64,000 bases of DNA from NCBI GenBank assembly GCA_032433765.1, contig JAVIAB010000102.1:7441507-7505506 (forward strand), given 5' to 3'. Origin of the DNA: Megaustenia siamemsis. Lineage: Eukaryota; Mollusca; Gastropoda; Stylommatophora; Ariophantidae. The notes under the pieces were generated by a model. It did not search any database. It had not been told where the DNA came from and saw nothing but the letters and a program-made list of their open reading frames with translations. The position numbers and the translations under genes were made by a program. Position 1 is the stretch's first letter, and every line of letters begins with the position of its first letter. Below are positions 21,940 through 32,364 of the stretch, in pieces.

Positions 21940-23325
21940 TTTAACTGTAACCAAATCATTTTCTCCGTATCTATATATTTTAACTGTAACCAAATCCTTT
22001 TCTCCGTATCTATATATTTTAACTGTAACCAAATCCTTTTTTCTGTATCTATATATTTTAACTGTAACCAAATCCTTTTTTCTGTATCTATATATTTTAA
22101 CTGTAACCAAATCCTTTTTTCTTATCTATATATTTTAACTGTAACCAAATCCTTTTTTCTGTATCTATATATTTTAACTGTAACCAAATCCTTTTCTCCG
22201 TATCTATATATTTTAACTGTAACCAAATCCTTTTCTCCGTATCTATATATTTTAACTGTAATCAAATCCTTTTTTCTGTATCTATATATTTTAACTGTAA
22301 CCAAATCCTTTTCTCCGTATCTATATATTTTAACTGTAATCAAATCCTTTTTTCTGTATCTATATATTTTAACTGTAACCAAATCCTTTTTTCTGTATAT
22401 ATATATTTTAACTGTAACCAAATCCTTTTTTCTGTATCTATATATTTTAACTGTAACCAAATCCTTTTTTCTGTATCTATATATTTTAACTGTAACCAAA
22501 TCCTTTTCTCCGTATCTATATATTTTAACTGTAACCAAATCCTTTTCTCCGTATCTATATATTTTAACTGTAACCAAATCTTTTTTCTGTATTTATATGT
22601 TTTAACTATAATCAAATCCTTTTCTCCGTATCTATATATTTTAACTGTAACCAAATCCTTTTCTCCGTATCTATATATTTTAACTGTAACCAAATCTTTT
22701 TTCTGTATCTATATATTTTAACTATAATCAAATCCTTTTCTCCGTATCTATATATTTTAACTGTAACCAAATCCTTTTCTCCGTATCTATATATTTTAAC
22801 TGTAATCAAATCCTTTTTTCTGTATCTATATATTTTAACTGTAACCAAATCCTTTTCTCCGTATCTATATATTTTAACTGTAACCAAATCCTTTTCTCCG
22901 TATCTATATATTTTAACTGTAACCAAATCCTTTTCTCCGTATCTATATATTTTAACTGTAACCAAATCCTTTTCTCCGTATCTATATATTTTAACTGTAA
23001 CCAAATCTTTTTTCTGTATCTATATATTTTAACTATAATCAAATCCTTTTCTCCGTATCTATATATTTTAACTGTAATCAAATCCTTTTTTCTGTATCTA
23101 TATATTTTAACTATAATCAAATCCTTTTCTCCGTATCTATATATTTTAACTATAATCAAATCCTTTTCTCCGTATCTATATATTTTAACTATAATCAAAT
23201 CCTTTTCTCCGTATCTATATATTTTAACTATAATCAAATCCTTTTCTCCGTATCTATATATTTTAACTGTAATCAAATCATTTTTTCTGTAACTATATAT
23301 TTTAGCTGTAATCAAATCCTTTTAT
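21940..23325. repeat. 39-bp minisatellite, about 35 copies
   Basis: Unit TATATATTTTAACTGTAACC plus AAATCCTTTTCTCCGTATC. Two interspersed variants (TCTCCG and TTTCTG; GTAACC and GTAATC/ATAATC) appear in mixed order. A multiple of three, so both strands stay open (LVTVKIYRYGEKD period). Not a gene. Confidence 0.95.
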
Positions 23326-23334
23326 TCCCTTTAA

Positions 23335-23363
23335 CCCCCCCCCCCCCCCCAAAAAAAAAAAAA
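23335..23363. repeat. Poly(C) run next to poly(A) run
   Basis: About 16 C directly followed by about 13 A, just after the 39-bp array. Confidence 0.9.
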
Positions 23364-23720
23364 TCACTCATGTCATCCGCTTTATATCAGATTGGCAAGT
23401 TTATACATATCGATGCAGTTGTATACCTTTACCGCCTTCTCTTCACTATCTTTCTGTCTGTGCTTGAATGTGTTTGCGTTCGCGTGTCTATGTGCTGCTT
23501 TAACTCGCTATATCATTTGCCACAAATAAACTTACTAGTCATTCCATTGTTAACATTTAGAAACCCACAACAAGTGTTGATTATATCTTTCGTTGTTTTC
23601 AAGCTGTTCTTGAGTTTGCTCTTGAGGTTAACACATCGGACATGTTGTGTGTGAGCTGACCTTATCAGGGGCGGAAAAGAAACTTGTATATTTTTGTAGG
23701 GAAGATTGTTTCTTTGTTAG
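23364..23720. other. Unassigned spacer
   Basis: No tandem period or recognised element; a 94-codon + frame at 23370 has no domain I recognise and no splice context. Confidence 0.3.
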
Positions 23721-23724
23721 GACA

Positions 23725-23960
23725 AGATAAAGTACGAGACTTAAACCAGCGTCTTTTCATGCGAGTTTTCACCCATATGTGCCCGGCCGCCTATCCAGAA
23801 GTGTTCGGAGACTTCTGGATAGTGTCGCTTCAGCATCGAAACTCACGATGCGAGGCGGCATTCCTCATCTTCCCAGAGTACTACCCTGGTACCAATTTCT
23901 GCCAACTGCTGGGTCGACTGCAGGGATATTGTGTTTTTTTTTTCCAACCACGAGTACAAC
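23725..23960 (+). repeat. Dispersed repeat R5, copy a
   Basis: Contains GTACGAGACTTAAACCAGCG, CGCGAGTTTTCACCC-like words, AGTGTCGCTTCAGCATCGAA and GATGCGAGGCGGCATTCCTC. The reverse of the latter blocks is at 30346-30475 and a head fragment at 30690-30770. Not coding. Confidence 0.6.
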
Positions 23961-23984
23961 TCACACTGCTTACAGCTGGAATCG

Positions 23985-24375
23985 AACACGGGATTGGAAA
24001 CAGGAGGCGAAGGCGCGCCTCCCAGCACTAGAGCTGGAAGTTGTCAGCGACCCACAGCTGATGGCTTGCGCCAGGATCGGCGAACCAAAACCATCCAGAC
24101 CCTGCTCCACCTCTCCGTAGTGCCTCCAGTAACAGACTAACCTGTCTAGTCTGGCCAAGCGTGCAAGGATCGAAGAGGGAAGACAACCCGGTACTCAAAA
24201 ATGCCGTGCTGACTTAGGAAATGTTGGACCGAAAGGCACAAATATAACAGTTATACTGCAAACCACAACACAACACAGTCACGCCCACTTAACGTTCTTT
24301 TAAGGGCGGATGATGAAGAGGAATTCTACAGTCTACGAATACTCTAGAATACTTTAGTCATCGGGCGAATGTAAA
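23985..24375 (+). repeat. Dispersed repeat R3, copy a
   Basis: AGAGCTGGAAGTTGTCAGCG, CCAGACCCTGCTCCACCTCT, AGACTAACCTGTCTAGTCTG and CTTTTAAGGGCGGATGATGA occur in the same order at 47925-48275, about 85-90% alike by eye. No ORF. Probably a non-autonomous element. Confidence 0.65.
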
Positions 24376-24745
24376 CAAACACGGGTTGTCCGAACGGCGG
24401 TATCCTAGCCGGGTGGTTGTCCCAACTAGGCTACTGAGGCCCCCTTTATTTGTTGCTAGGGTCATCATTCCTGCACACCAGACGAACTCATCGGTGTTCC
24501 GATCTCCCCATGGAGAATCCTGGCTTAAGTGCACGAACTCCGTAGCACGGCCCCGCGATCCACGGTGTGGTGAGGTTTCTGCTGAGAATTCTGCCCAAAC
24601 AGCGGCCATATTTATGTCATACCCTTTTCGATTTTAACTATCGCTGGTTCTTTAAAGTACACGTAAGTGCACACGGGGCCTCCTGTTGTTGCTGTCATCC
24701 GAGAGGGCTAGACGTAGGAACTCACTACCCACGAGATCAAGGGAA
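24376..24745 (-). repeat. Dispersed repeat R4, copy a
   Basis: Reverse complement shares with 30960-31290 the order: CGAGAGGGCTAGAC-type start, GTGTGCAC, TTAAAGAACC, AAATATGGCC, ..CACGGAGTTCGTGCAC.. . The second copy is on the + strand. Confidence 0.55.
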
Positions 24746-24774
24746 GGTTCTGTCCTTCCAAAGAAACCACGGGT

Positions 24775-25412
<638 letters not shown>

Positions 25413-25849
25413 TTAAATTTTCCCTATTTTTGACAAATCACCACCTCCTTAGGTGGGCTTTGAACCCTCGTCCATAATGTCCTGATGCTGACATCGTACC
25501 TTTAGATACTCATCCCCCGTATGTGTGTTTTGAGGGAGAGGGGAGGGGGAGGGGGGGGGGTTCAACTGGGGACAGAAAGCTTTCTTTACCTGCAAGATTT
25601 TGGCTTGAATTTCATTATCATCATGTGCGACGCCCTCAGGCGAAAGTGATTATAACCTTTTATCTACTTTCGTTTCGAGTGATTCTATTGGCGTTAGTAT
25701 AATACAGGATATCACGTGACGTATTATAATGTATGGGGAGAACTGGATGTAGGTCAAGGCTAAATAAGCGGCAGGAGACAAATAATAAATGAATATCTTT
25801 ATGGAGGGAACCTTCAGAGGCGATAGATCATCGAATCATTTCAGGGGAA
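25413..25849. other. Unassigned spacer
   Basis: Contains an antisense tRNA-like B box (GGCTTTGAACCCTCG, 25458-25472) that may mark another SINE, a G-rich run at 25535-25560, and a block (GAGACAAATAATAAATGAAT, 25777) that recurs near 27031. No gene. Confidence 0.3.
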
Positions 25850-26000
25850 GAGGTATGTTTACAGCACTCGGAGGAAAATAACAAATAATCAACTATAGAA
25901 AGGGAAAAAACAATGAACGATGATTCGAAGTAGGATCGAACTCGTACTCCTCAGCACAGCACCTTGTCACGAGAACGAAACACTAGAGCACACGGCCAAA
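25850..26000 (-). mobile_element. tRNA-like SINE S3, copy a
   Basis: Reverse strand reads TGGCCGTGTGCTCTAGTG ... GAGTACGAGTTCGATCCTAC, a plausible A box and B box. The sequence after the B box (..TTGTTTTTTCCC.., GTTGATTATTTGTTATTTTC, CGAGTGCTGTAAACATACC) is repeated on the + strand at 27070-27180. Confidence 0.5.
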
Positions 26001-26238
26001 TCAACAACCTAAAAAGGTAGCTACTCATTGGCGATGTTTTTCACGCATGTGTACTCATGACTATAGCGTAGGGTTACAATCACAACTCGGGAATAAATTG
26101 TGTATCTGTATCAGTTGCTTATACTGGTTTTGGGGTCTGGGCTACCACTGACATAATAAATAAAAACATACATTATATTCAGTAGGCTAACATTAAGTAA
26201 TATTTTCTAATGACTTCACTACATTTTAAATTACTTAC
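26001..26238. other. Unassigned spacer next to the hAT relic
   Basis: Probably the 3' non-coding part of the hAT element, but I cannot define a terminal inverted repeat. Confidence 0.3.
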
Positions 26239-26490
26239 TTATTTATATATAAACTCTATCCGTCTTGTTTGGGACGAAAATGTCTTGATGACTTTGTCAA
26301 TGAAAGTACTGTTGGGTTGGTTTCTAAGTTTCTGAGGGAATGATTTCTCAATGGACATTAATGCCAAACCAGATAAGCGTTCTTGTGTCTGAGTTGAGCG
26401 ACAATAAGATTTGATTCTCTTGAGAGCAGAGAAAGTTCTTTCTACAGATGCTGATGCGCATAACGTAGTTATAAATGGCTAAGGAAGTTC
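26239..26490 (-). pseudogene. hAT transposase C-terminal (dimerisation) domain relic
   Basis: Minus-strand frame from 26490 to the TAA at 26239-26241 reads ELP, stop, PFITTLCASASVERTFSALK, RIKSYCRSTQTQERLSGLAL, MSIEKSFPQKLRNQPNSTF, IDKVIKTFSSQTRRIEFIYK. The ..SVER.FSALKRIK.Y.RST..QERL..LALMSIE.. signature is the conserved hAT dimerisation region. One internal stop and no upstream catalytic part, so it is a dead fragment. The first eukaryotic DNA transposon trace in the window. Confidence 0.85.
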
Positions 26491-27030
26491 CGGTAATCAT
26501 ACAGTTTCACTTTCACTTTTTGAAGATTGTGATTGGCTAGAGCTAAAAATAACCAATGAAACCGCATTCATCTTGCGGTAACAATCGGTACATTATTTTG
26601 ACTGGAATGTTTTAATGTCAAGGTCGTTAAACTAGATTTGGATAGAGGAAACATGTACCGGTGGCTACTAGAAGTTTCAATGTAGAATAGTTATAACATT
26701 CACAAACCTTATAGTGGCCATAGGAAAACCTTGCTTTAATAAATGCAAATCAAAGCAAATAAATCATATTGGTCTACGAAATGTGTAATAGAATATTAGA
26801 AAATTTGTAATATAATAATTTTTTTAAAATATAATAAATTATCATTTCCTTTTGTATTTCGTTAATATGTTCAGGCTACCGGCGGTAGCTGCGGTGTCAT
26901 AGAGAATACGCTACTGATCTGTATATTCCTATTAAGACAAGTATCTCACCCAGGGCTGAATACTTGCGTTACATACAAACAGTTATAGGACGAAACAGCA
27001 AGAATAGTAGTGTCCAGTAGTTTAGACTGG
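26491..27030. other. Unassigned AT-rich spacer
   Basis: No gene, array or clear known repeat seen. Confidence 0.3.
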
Positions 27031-27185
27031 AGACAAACAATAATAAATGAACATTATCATGGAGGGAAACTGAAACTGTACGAGTTCGATCCTGCTTCGG
27101 ACCATCTATTGTGAATTGTTGTTTTTTTTTTTTTTTCTGTTGATTATTTATTTTTTCCGAGTGTTGTAAACAAACCCTGCCCGTT
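27031..27185 (+). mobile_element. tRNA-like SINE S3, copy b
   Basis: GTACGAGTTCGATCCTGCTT (B box) followed by a T run, CTGTTGATTATTTATTTTTT and CCGAGTGTTGTAAACAAACC, matching the reversed 25850-25960. Confidence 0.5.
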
Positions 27186-27350
27186 GCTTCACCGTTTGTT
27201 GTCGTTGTCCTTGTACTCTGAACAAGGCCACAGGCCGAAACGTCAGTATTGTGTTGTGTTCCTTCCTTGTAAAGCTGTCATTATACTTTAGAGTGTTTAT
27301 CACACCCCCACCACAGGCTCCTTGATACCAGCTTTACCGCAGCATTGCAA
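27186..27350 (+). mobile_element. Penelope-like/hammerhead-bearing repeat, copy 2
   Basis: 27213-27249 reads GTACT-CTGAACA-AGGCC-ACA-GGCC-GAAACGTC-AGTAT. The outer GTACT/AGTAT can pair as a 5-bp stem I, GGCC/GGCC as stem II, and CTGANNA/GAAAC/GTC form a hammerhead core with one departure (C where G8 is expected). Followed by GTAAAGCTGTCATTATAC and the inverted CAGCTTTACCGCAGC, as in copies 1 and 3. Confidence 0.5.
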
Positions 27351-27542
27351 TTATTTGCCTGTTCTTAAACCCTTCCCCTAAAGTGTTTCGCTGATCGATT
27401 ACCTCAGAAGTAACAACAATCTATTTATTTGCATGAAAAAGTGTGATTTATTATTCAACTTTATAACAATTATTATTATTAACGTAATTAGTGAGAGCAT
27501 TAATTGAGTATTTTGTGGTTACAATATGTGTCCTGGTTTCGC

Positions 27543-27578
<36 letters not shown>

Positions 27579-27604
27579 AAAATCCATTTGCCCGGTTTCA
27601 GCTC
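27351..27604. other. Spacer with poly(A) run
   Basis: About 32 A at 27545-27576. The rest is unassigned. Confidence 0.4.
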
Positions 27605-28285
27605 AGAAGATTATGTCAAACCTGGATTAGGGTCTCAGAATTCAAGGGTCTAAAATGTATTTATAATGTAATCTATGCTAGACAAGGCTGTGATCTGTCG
27701 CCGGATTTGTTTTCACTTTACAGCGAAAATATTATGAGATCAATAATAGATATAAAATGAATTGGAGTCAACGGTCACAACACAAACAATTTGCTATATG
27801 TGGATGACACAGTCTTAATAGCAGAGACAGAAAATGAACTACAAGAAATGGTAGACATAATAGTAAAATAAAGCAACAAGAAAAGTCTCAGTTTGAATCA
27901 TAAGAAAACAAAAGAAATGGTCATATCGAAGAAATAATCATCACCATCATGCAGCATAAAAATAAACAAGACAAATCTGAAACAAGTGCAACGTTTGAAA
28001 TACTTAGGCACAGTGATAACATCAGATGGAAGATGCAACACAGAAGTAAAAAGCAGAATAGCTCAGGCCAAAATAGCATTTCAGAAAATGAAAAATATCT
28101 TATGCAACAAATCTATTAAATAGAAGTGAGAAAGAGAGTTAATCGGTGCCATATAGAACCAATTCTGACCTATGGAAGCGAATCATGGACAATAGATAAA
28201 CAAATGAAAAGACGATTAGAGGCCACAGAGATGGGATTTCTCAGAAGAATGTTGAAAGTTCCCTGGACAGCTCTAAAGACCATTG
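27605..28285 (+). mobile_element. LINE family C, RT domain copy (5' part)
   Basis: Plus-strand translation with few breaks: RQGCDLSPDLFSLYSENIMR, ..NGHNTNNLLYVDDTVLIAE.. with the catalytic YVDD box (about 27795-27806), ..ELQEMVDIIV.., ..KKTKEMVISKK.., ..VQRLKYLGTVITSDGRCN.., ..YGSESWTIDKQMKRRLEATE and MGFLRRMLKVPWTA. Stop codons (for example after DIIVK) show it is dead. Interrupted at 28285 by a block related to family G. Confidence 0.85.
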
Positions 28286-28690
28286 GCTATGGCTATGGAA
28301 GGCCTCGGTCTCACAGCAAACGAATTAAAATCCATAATTGCTCAACCGCCCGTGCCAGTGGAATCATCCGAATTACCAACTCGTCTCCCAAACAAAGAAA
28401 GGTAACTGTAGTCCCCATCGCAGCAGTCTCAGCACACGCCAAAAGACATAAGGCGAAACCGCGCAGAAAGTGAACACAGCCAACTGTTCCCCGTCATACG
28501 ATATCATCATTCATCGCAAACAAGCGGGATATCGAAGCAGGATCAAAACGGATGAGACACACAGCTCACGGTGTGCACAGAGCACTTAACTCAGTAGCTC
28601 CTGCAACAAGCCGGACTTGGAATATGAGGAAACTGCAAGAAGGAACACTTTTCAGACATAGCCCTCAATGGTTCCCGCCGCCTAACACAA
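28286..28690 (+). repeat. Inserted repeat block (G-associated)
   Basis: Reads ..GLTANELKSIIAQPPVPVES.. and ..SELPTRLPNKER, then untranslatable sequence. The same segment lies reversed at 61025-61215 next to family G. It splits the LINE C copy, whose C-terminus resumes at about 28690 (KRELLRNIRKK). Confidence 0.65.
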
Positions 28691-28815
28691 AAAGGGAGCT
28701 CCTTAGAAACATCAGAAAAAAAAAAACAATCAACATTTTTGTGCACATCATGAGAAGAGGAAGGTTGGAATACTTGGTTACAACTGGAAAAATACGGGGA
28801 AAGAGAGATCGCGGA

Positions 28816-28868
<53 letters not shown>

Positions 28869-28985
28869 ATAACTTGGTATCATGGCATGGATAACAGTCA
28901 ACAACAGAGTTGATACGATGCACTGTAGATAGAAGATTGTGCGAGGACATGATCGCCTACGCCAAAATGTATGGCACATGATGAT
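28691..28985 (+). mobile_element. LINE family C, 3' end after insertion
   Basis: ..KRELLRNIRKKKTINIFVHI.., MRRGRLEYLVTTGKIRGKRD.., then a (GA)n expansion (28819-28862) inside the REKILD segment, and the terminus ..CTVDRRLCEDMIAYAKMYGT with ATGATGATTATG tail. Confidence 0.8.
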
Positions 28986-29111
28986 GATTATGAATCTATG
29001 ATAGAAACATTATGGTGTTAATTTTGTTAACAGAGGTCTTCAAAGTTTCATTTAGCTAACCAGCTTAGGGCATCGCCATGTTTAAATCTGGCCACACGTA
29101 TAGTATACAAA
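28986..29111. other. Short spacer
   Basis: No feature recognised. Confidence 0.3.
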
Positions 29112-29293
29112 AATGTAAAGTACCCTCGTCACGCCAAGTGACATATAAGGAATATGGTGTTAGTGACCATAAATTTTACAGACGTTCAGCAATTGATTTT
29201 TGGGATAATGTGGTCGGTAATACCCCCGTGCCGAACCCTACATCTTGTCCTTTTTAGCCCAGTTCACTAACCACTGAGCTATCGCGGCTCCCG
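29112..29293 (-). mobile_element. SINE S1, copy b, internally deleted
   Basis: Reverse S1: starts (on the minus strand) GGGAGCCGCGATAGCTCAGT and ends ..GGCGTGACGAGGGTACTTTAC-type. About 70 bp including part of the B box and body are missing at 29231-29236. Confidence 0.8.
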
Positions 29294-29338
29294 GCCCTAC
29301 ATATGGGAGTAAGTAATTAAATGTCTGTGATCTCAACC

Positions 29339-29383
29339 GGGCCGGTCACGGCTCGAAAGGTCAATAGATAGATAGATAGATAG
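29339..29383 (+). mobile_element. 45-bp LINE D 3'-end insertion with target duplication
   Basis: GGGCCGGTCACGGCTCGAAA, GGTCAATAGATAGATAGATA: only the last 30 bp of the family D/F/X terminus plus a GATA tail. It is bounded by a perfect 9-bp direct repeat ATCTCAACC at 29330-29338 and 29384-29392. Confidence 0.8.
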
Positions 29384-29514
29384 ATCTCAACCACAGACTT
29401 AGAAGAGTTATTGAGCTACTGAGTTATTGAGTTATTAATTATTGGGTTGTGGGTTATTAAGTTATTGAGTTATTTGCGAGTCATCATCATTGTACTCCAA
29501 ACATATCCATAGGT

Positions 29515-30345
29515 CATCATCATCATGTACCCTGCCGGTTGGCGTAGGCGATCATGTCCCTCCACAATCTTCTGTCCACAGTGCATCGTATCAGTTCTGT
29601 TGCCGAATGTTTTCCATGCATGACACCAAGCTATCCAGTATTTTCTCTCTTTGTCGTCCACGATCTCTCTTTCCTTTTATTTTGCCAGTTGTAACCAAGT
29701 ATTCCAATTTTCCTCTTCTCATGATGTGCCCGAAAAATGTTGATTGCTTCTTTCTGATGTTTTTTAAGAGCTCTCTTTTTGTGTTGGCCTCTTTGAGAAC
29801 TTCCTCGTTGGTCTTTTTATCTGTCCAGGGAACTTTCAACATTCTTCTGAGAAATCCCATCTCTGTAGCCTCTAATCGTCTTTTCATTTGTTTGTCTATT
29901 GTCCATGATTCGCTTCCATAGGTCAGAATTGGTTCTATATAGCACCGATTAACTCTCTTTCTCACTTCTATTTAATAGATTTGTTGCATAAGATATTTTT
30001 CATTTTCTGAAATGCTATTTTGGCCTGAGCTATTCTGCTTTTTATTTCTGTGGTGCATCTTCCATCTGATGTTATTAATGTGCCCAAGTATTTGACGCGT
30101 TGCACTTGTTTCAAATTTGTCTTGTTTATTTTTATGCTGCATGATGGTGGTGATTGTTTCTTCGATATGACCATTACTTCTGTTTTCTTACTATTCAGAC
30201 TGAGACCTTTCTTGTTGCTTTCTTCCACTATTATGTCTATCATTTCTTGTCTTTCGTTCTCTGTCTCTGCTATTAAGACTGTGTCATCCGCATATCGCAA
30301 ATTATTTATGTTCTGACCGTTGACTAACATAGGTACTGGTTGAAA
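29515..30345 (-). mobile_element. LINE family C, RT half copy
   Basis: Minus strand, in two frames: ..NGQNINNLRYADDTVLIAET.. (YADD catalytic box), ..MIDIIVEESNKKGLSLNSKK.., ..KYLGTLITSDGRCTTEIKSR.., then MRKRVNRCYIEPILTYGSES.., MGFLRRMLKVPWTDKKTNEE.., ..FFGHIMRRGKLEYLVTTGKI.., ..KILDSLVSCMENIRQQN and the TCATCATCATGTACCCTGCC end. One frame change near 29966 separates the two halves, otherwise good. This is the most complete C copy. Confidence 0.88.
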
Positions 30346-30540
30346 AAAATACCCTCGTGGTCGACCCAGCCGCTGGCAGAAATGGGTACTAGGTATTACA
30401 CTGGGAAGGTGAGGAATGCCGCCTCGCATCGTGAGTGTCGATGCTTGAAGCGACACTAATCAGAAGTCTCCGAAAACATCTTTATAGGCGGCCGAGCAAT
30501 CATAGGTTATAACTCGCGTTCTAAAACGCCGATCAAGTAA
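30346..30540 (-). repeat. Dispersed repeat R5, copy b
   Basis: The reverse of R5 (GAGGAATGCCGCCTCGCATC, GAGTGTCGATGCTTGAAGCG, AGAAGTCTCCGAAAACATC). It abuts the 5' end of the LINE C copy. Confidence 0.6.
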
Positions 30541-30959
30541 AGTAATAAAAAAAAACTATCTTTACGACACATAGTACCATTGCTGGTGTGTGTCGGGGGG
30601 CAACGATAGAACCAGAGGGATAAAGGCCGCTTGGTCAAGCAGTCGCCACCACGTGTGAGACTCAGGATTTTTATTTCACGTAAAGTAATGTAAAGGTAAA
30701 ATACGAGATTTCAATCGGCGTCTCAACACGCGAGTTTTCACCCACCGCTGATTCAAGTCTCGTACTTTAGCTTTATATCAAGTTGGTGCACCTATTCTCT
30801 GCGAAGTATATTCTTGTCAATCCAATGGCGTCGACATCACGACAGGACGGAGCCGGGTTCAAAACTCAACAGCAGAGGTGGTGATTAAAAAAAAAATATA
30901 GGAACAAAATTAATCTGTGGTTTCTTCATGACTTAACCCTTCCCTGATCTCTTGATTAG
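30541..30959. other. Fragments of dispersed repeats
   Basis: Contains an R5 head (30690-30770) and a tRNA-like B box (GCCGGGTTCAAAACTC, 30851-30866) in a block resembling the reverse of 25436-25510. No gene. Confidence 0.35.
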
Positions 30960-31290
30960 TGAGATCCGATGTCTAGCCCTCTCGGATAACGGTCAATTAA
31001 CAAGAGATCCCGTGTGCACGCACGCACGTTAAAGAACCTTTGGCAGTTACGATCGAAAAGAGTAGGCCATAAATATGGCCCCTGCCCGGGGAAAATTGTC
31101 AGCGGAAGAGGAAACCTACCCACAATCACTGGCTGTGGTACGGAGTTCGTGCACATGGCGAAATATGTTTCTCCTTGGATTTTCTCGATATGGGTGGGGG
31201 GGGGGGGGGCGCGGCGCACATTCCAGCACCTATGGCTCGTCCGAAGTGCAGTGATCTTGATCCTAACTACACACAAGGAATCTGACGAAG
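30960..31290 (+). repeat. Dispersed repeat R4, copy b
   Basis: CTAGCCCTCTCGGATAACGG, TTAAAGAACCTTTGGCAGTT, CATAAATATGGCCCCTGCCC and GTACGGAGTTCGTGCACATG match the reversed 24390-24740. A run of G (about 31195-31209) interrupts it. Confidence 0.55.
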
Positions 31291-31417
31291 CATGCTTTGT
31301 GACGTCATTCAAGATGGTCACATGTGTTGTTGGTTTCCTTACCAAACACGTGATAGCTTCCGTCACAGTCTCAACCTTCATACATTAACAATAACCATTT
31401 CTAGATAGCTGGACAAT
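31291..31417. other. Short spacer
   Basis: No feature recognised. Confidence 0.3.
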
Positions 31418-31998
31418 AGATCTATCTATCTATTGACCTTTCGAGCCGTAACCGGCCCATAGGGCGTAGACCAAGATACACCTTCTCCTATATGAATTTT
31501 TGTTCTAGCAGTTTTCTTTTAAAGATATTTTATCAAATCTCGCCATCTGTCTCTGTTCTGTGCAAGCAGTTCTATCTCATTGAGGGAGCCGATTCCTGCT
31601 GCTCTTGCCTCTCTCATCAATGTTCTTCTCAGTGTCTCCCTGGGTCTTCCTCTTTTTCTTTTACCTGTTGTTTCCCATATGAGGGCTTGCTTTGCTATTC
31701 GATTATTATCTCTTCTCATCACATGTCCAACGTATGACCATCGTCTTTTCTTTATTACTGAAGATATTAGTGGTTGATTGGCGATTTCTCTAATTTCCTC
31801 GTTTGTTTTGAATTCGTTCCATTCTATACCAAGTATTTTCCTTAGACATTTATTTTCGAATGCGTTCAACTTTGTTTCTATATCTCTTGTTGTTTTCCAG
31901 CTTTCACACGCATACGTAAGGGTTGATAGTACATTTGATTTGAATAGCCTAAGTTTTGTGTTTGTGCTAATGAGTTTTGATTTCCAGCAGGACAATAG
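31418..31998 (-). mobile_element. LINE family D, best C-terminal copy
   Basis: A 168-codon minus frame (32025-31519) reads ..NTKLRLFKSNVLSTLTYACE.., SWKTTRDIETKLNAFENKCL.., RKILGIEWNEFKTNEEIREI.., ANQPLISSVIKKRRWSYVGH.., ..KRKRGRPRETLRRTLMREAR.., ..NRDRWRDLIKYL. Then the 3' UTR and the terminus GACCTTTCGAGCCGTAACC with a short TATC tail at 31420. Confidence 0.88.
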
Positions 31999-32364
31999 AT
32001 GCATGAACAATAAGAAAAATAACACCTACTGAGATGAAATGTGTTAGATGAATGACAGGAAACAGTCTGAGAGATAAGATCAGAAATGAAGAACTGAGCA
32101 TAAAAGCTGGGAATATCCCCCGTCATAGAATATATGAAGAAACAAAGGATAAAATGGTTTTGCCACGTGACAAATCAAAGTGACAAAAACACAACACAAC
32201 GAGCCTTCAAAAAACGCTGCGAGAATACCAGATCCAATGGTCGACCACGAAAAACATGGATCGAAGGAATATTAGAAGCACTATGAAACACAACACCAGC
32301 AGGAGCGAAGAGCAAAAGACAGCAAATTATATCTCCCCTCGACGCCGAAAGGCAAATGAGGAAG
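31999..32364 (+). mobile_element. LINE family E, decayed 3' end
   Basis: AATAACACCTACTGAGATGA, AATGTGTTAGATGAATGACA, ..CTCCCCTCGACGCCGAAAGG and AAATGAGGAAGGAAAGAAGA correspond to family E (16655-17065, 62960-63440). Frames are broken. Its 3' end runs straight into the GAA/GAC array. Confidence 0.75.

Noticed and set aside
24358..24637. Overlapping 83-codon frames on both strands as a gene
   Set aside because: They lie in dispersed repeat R4, which has a second copy at 30.96-31.29 kb where the frames are not kept.
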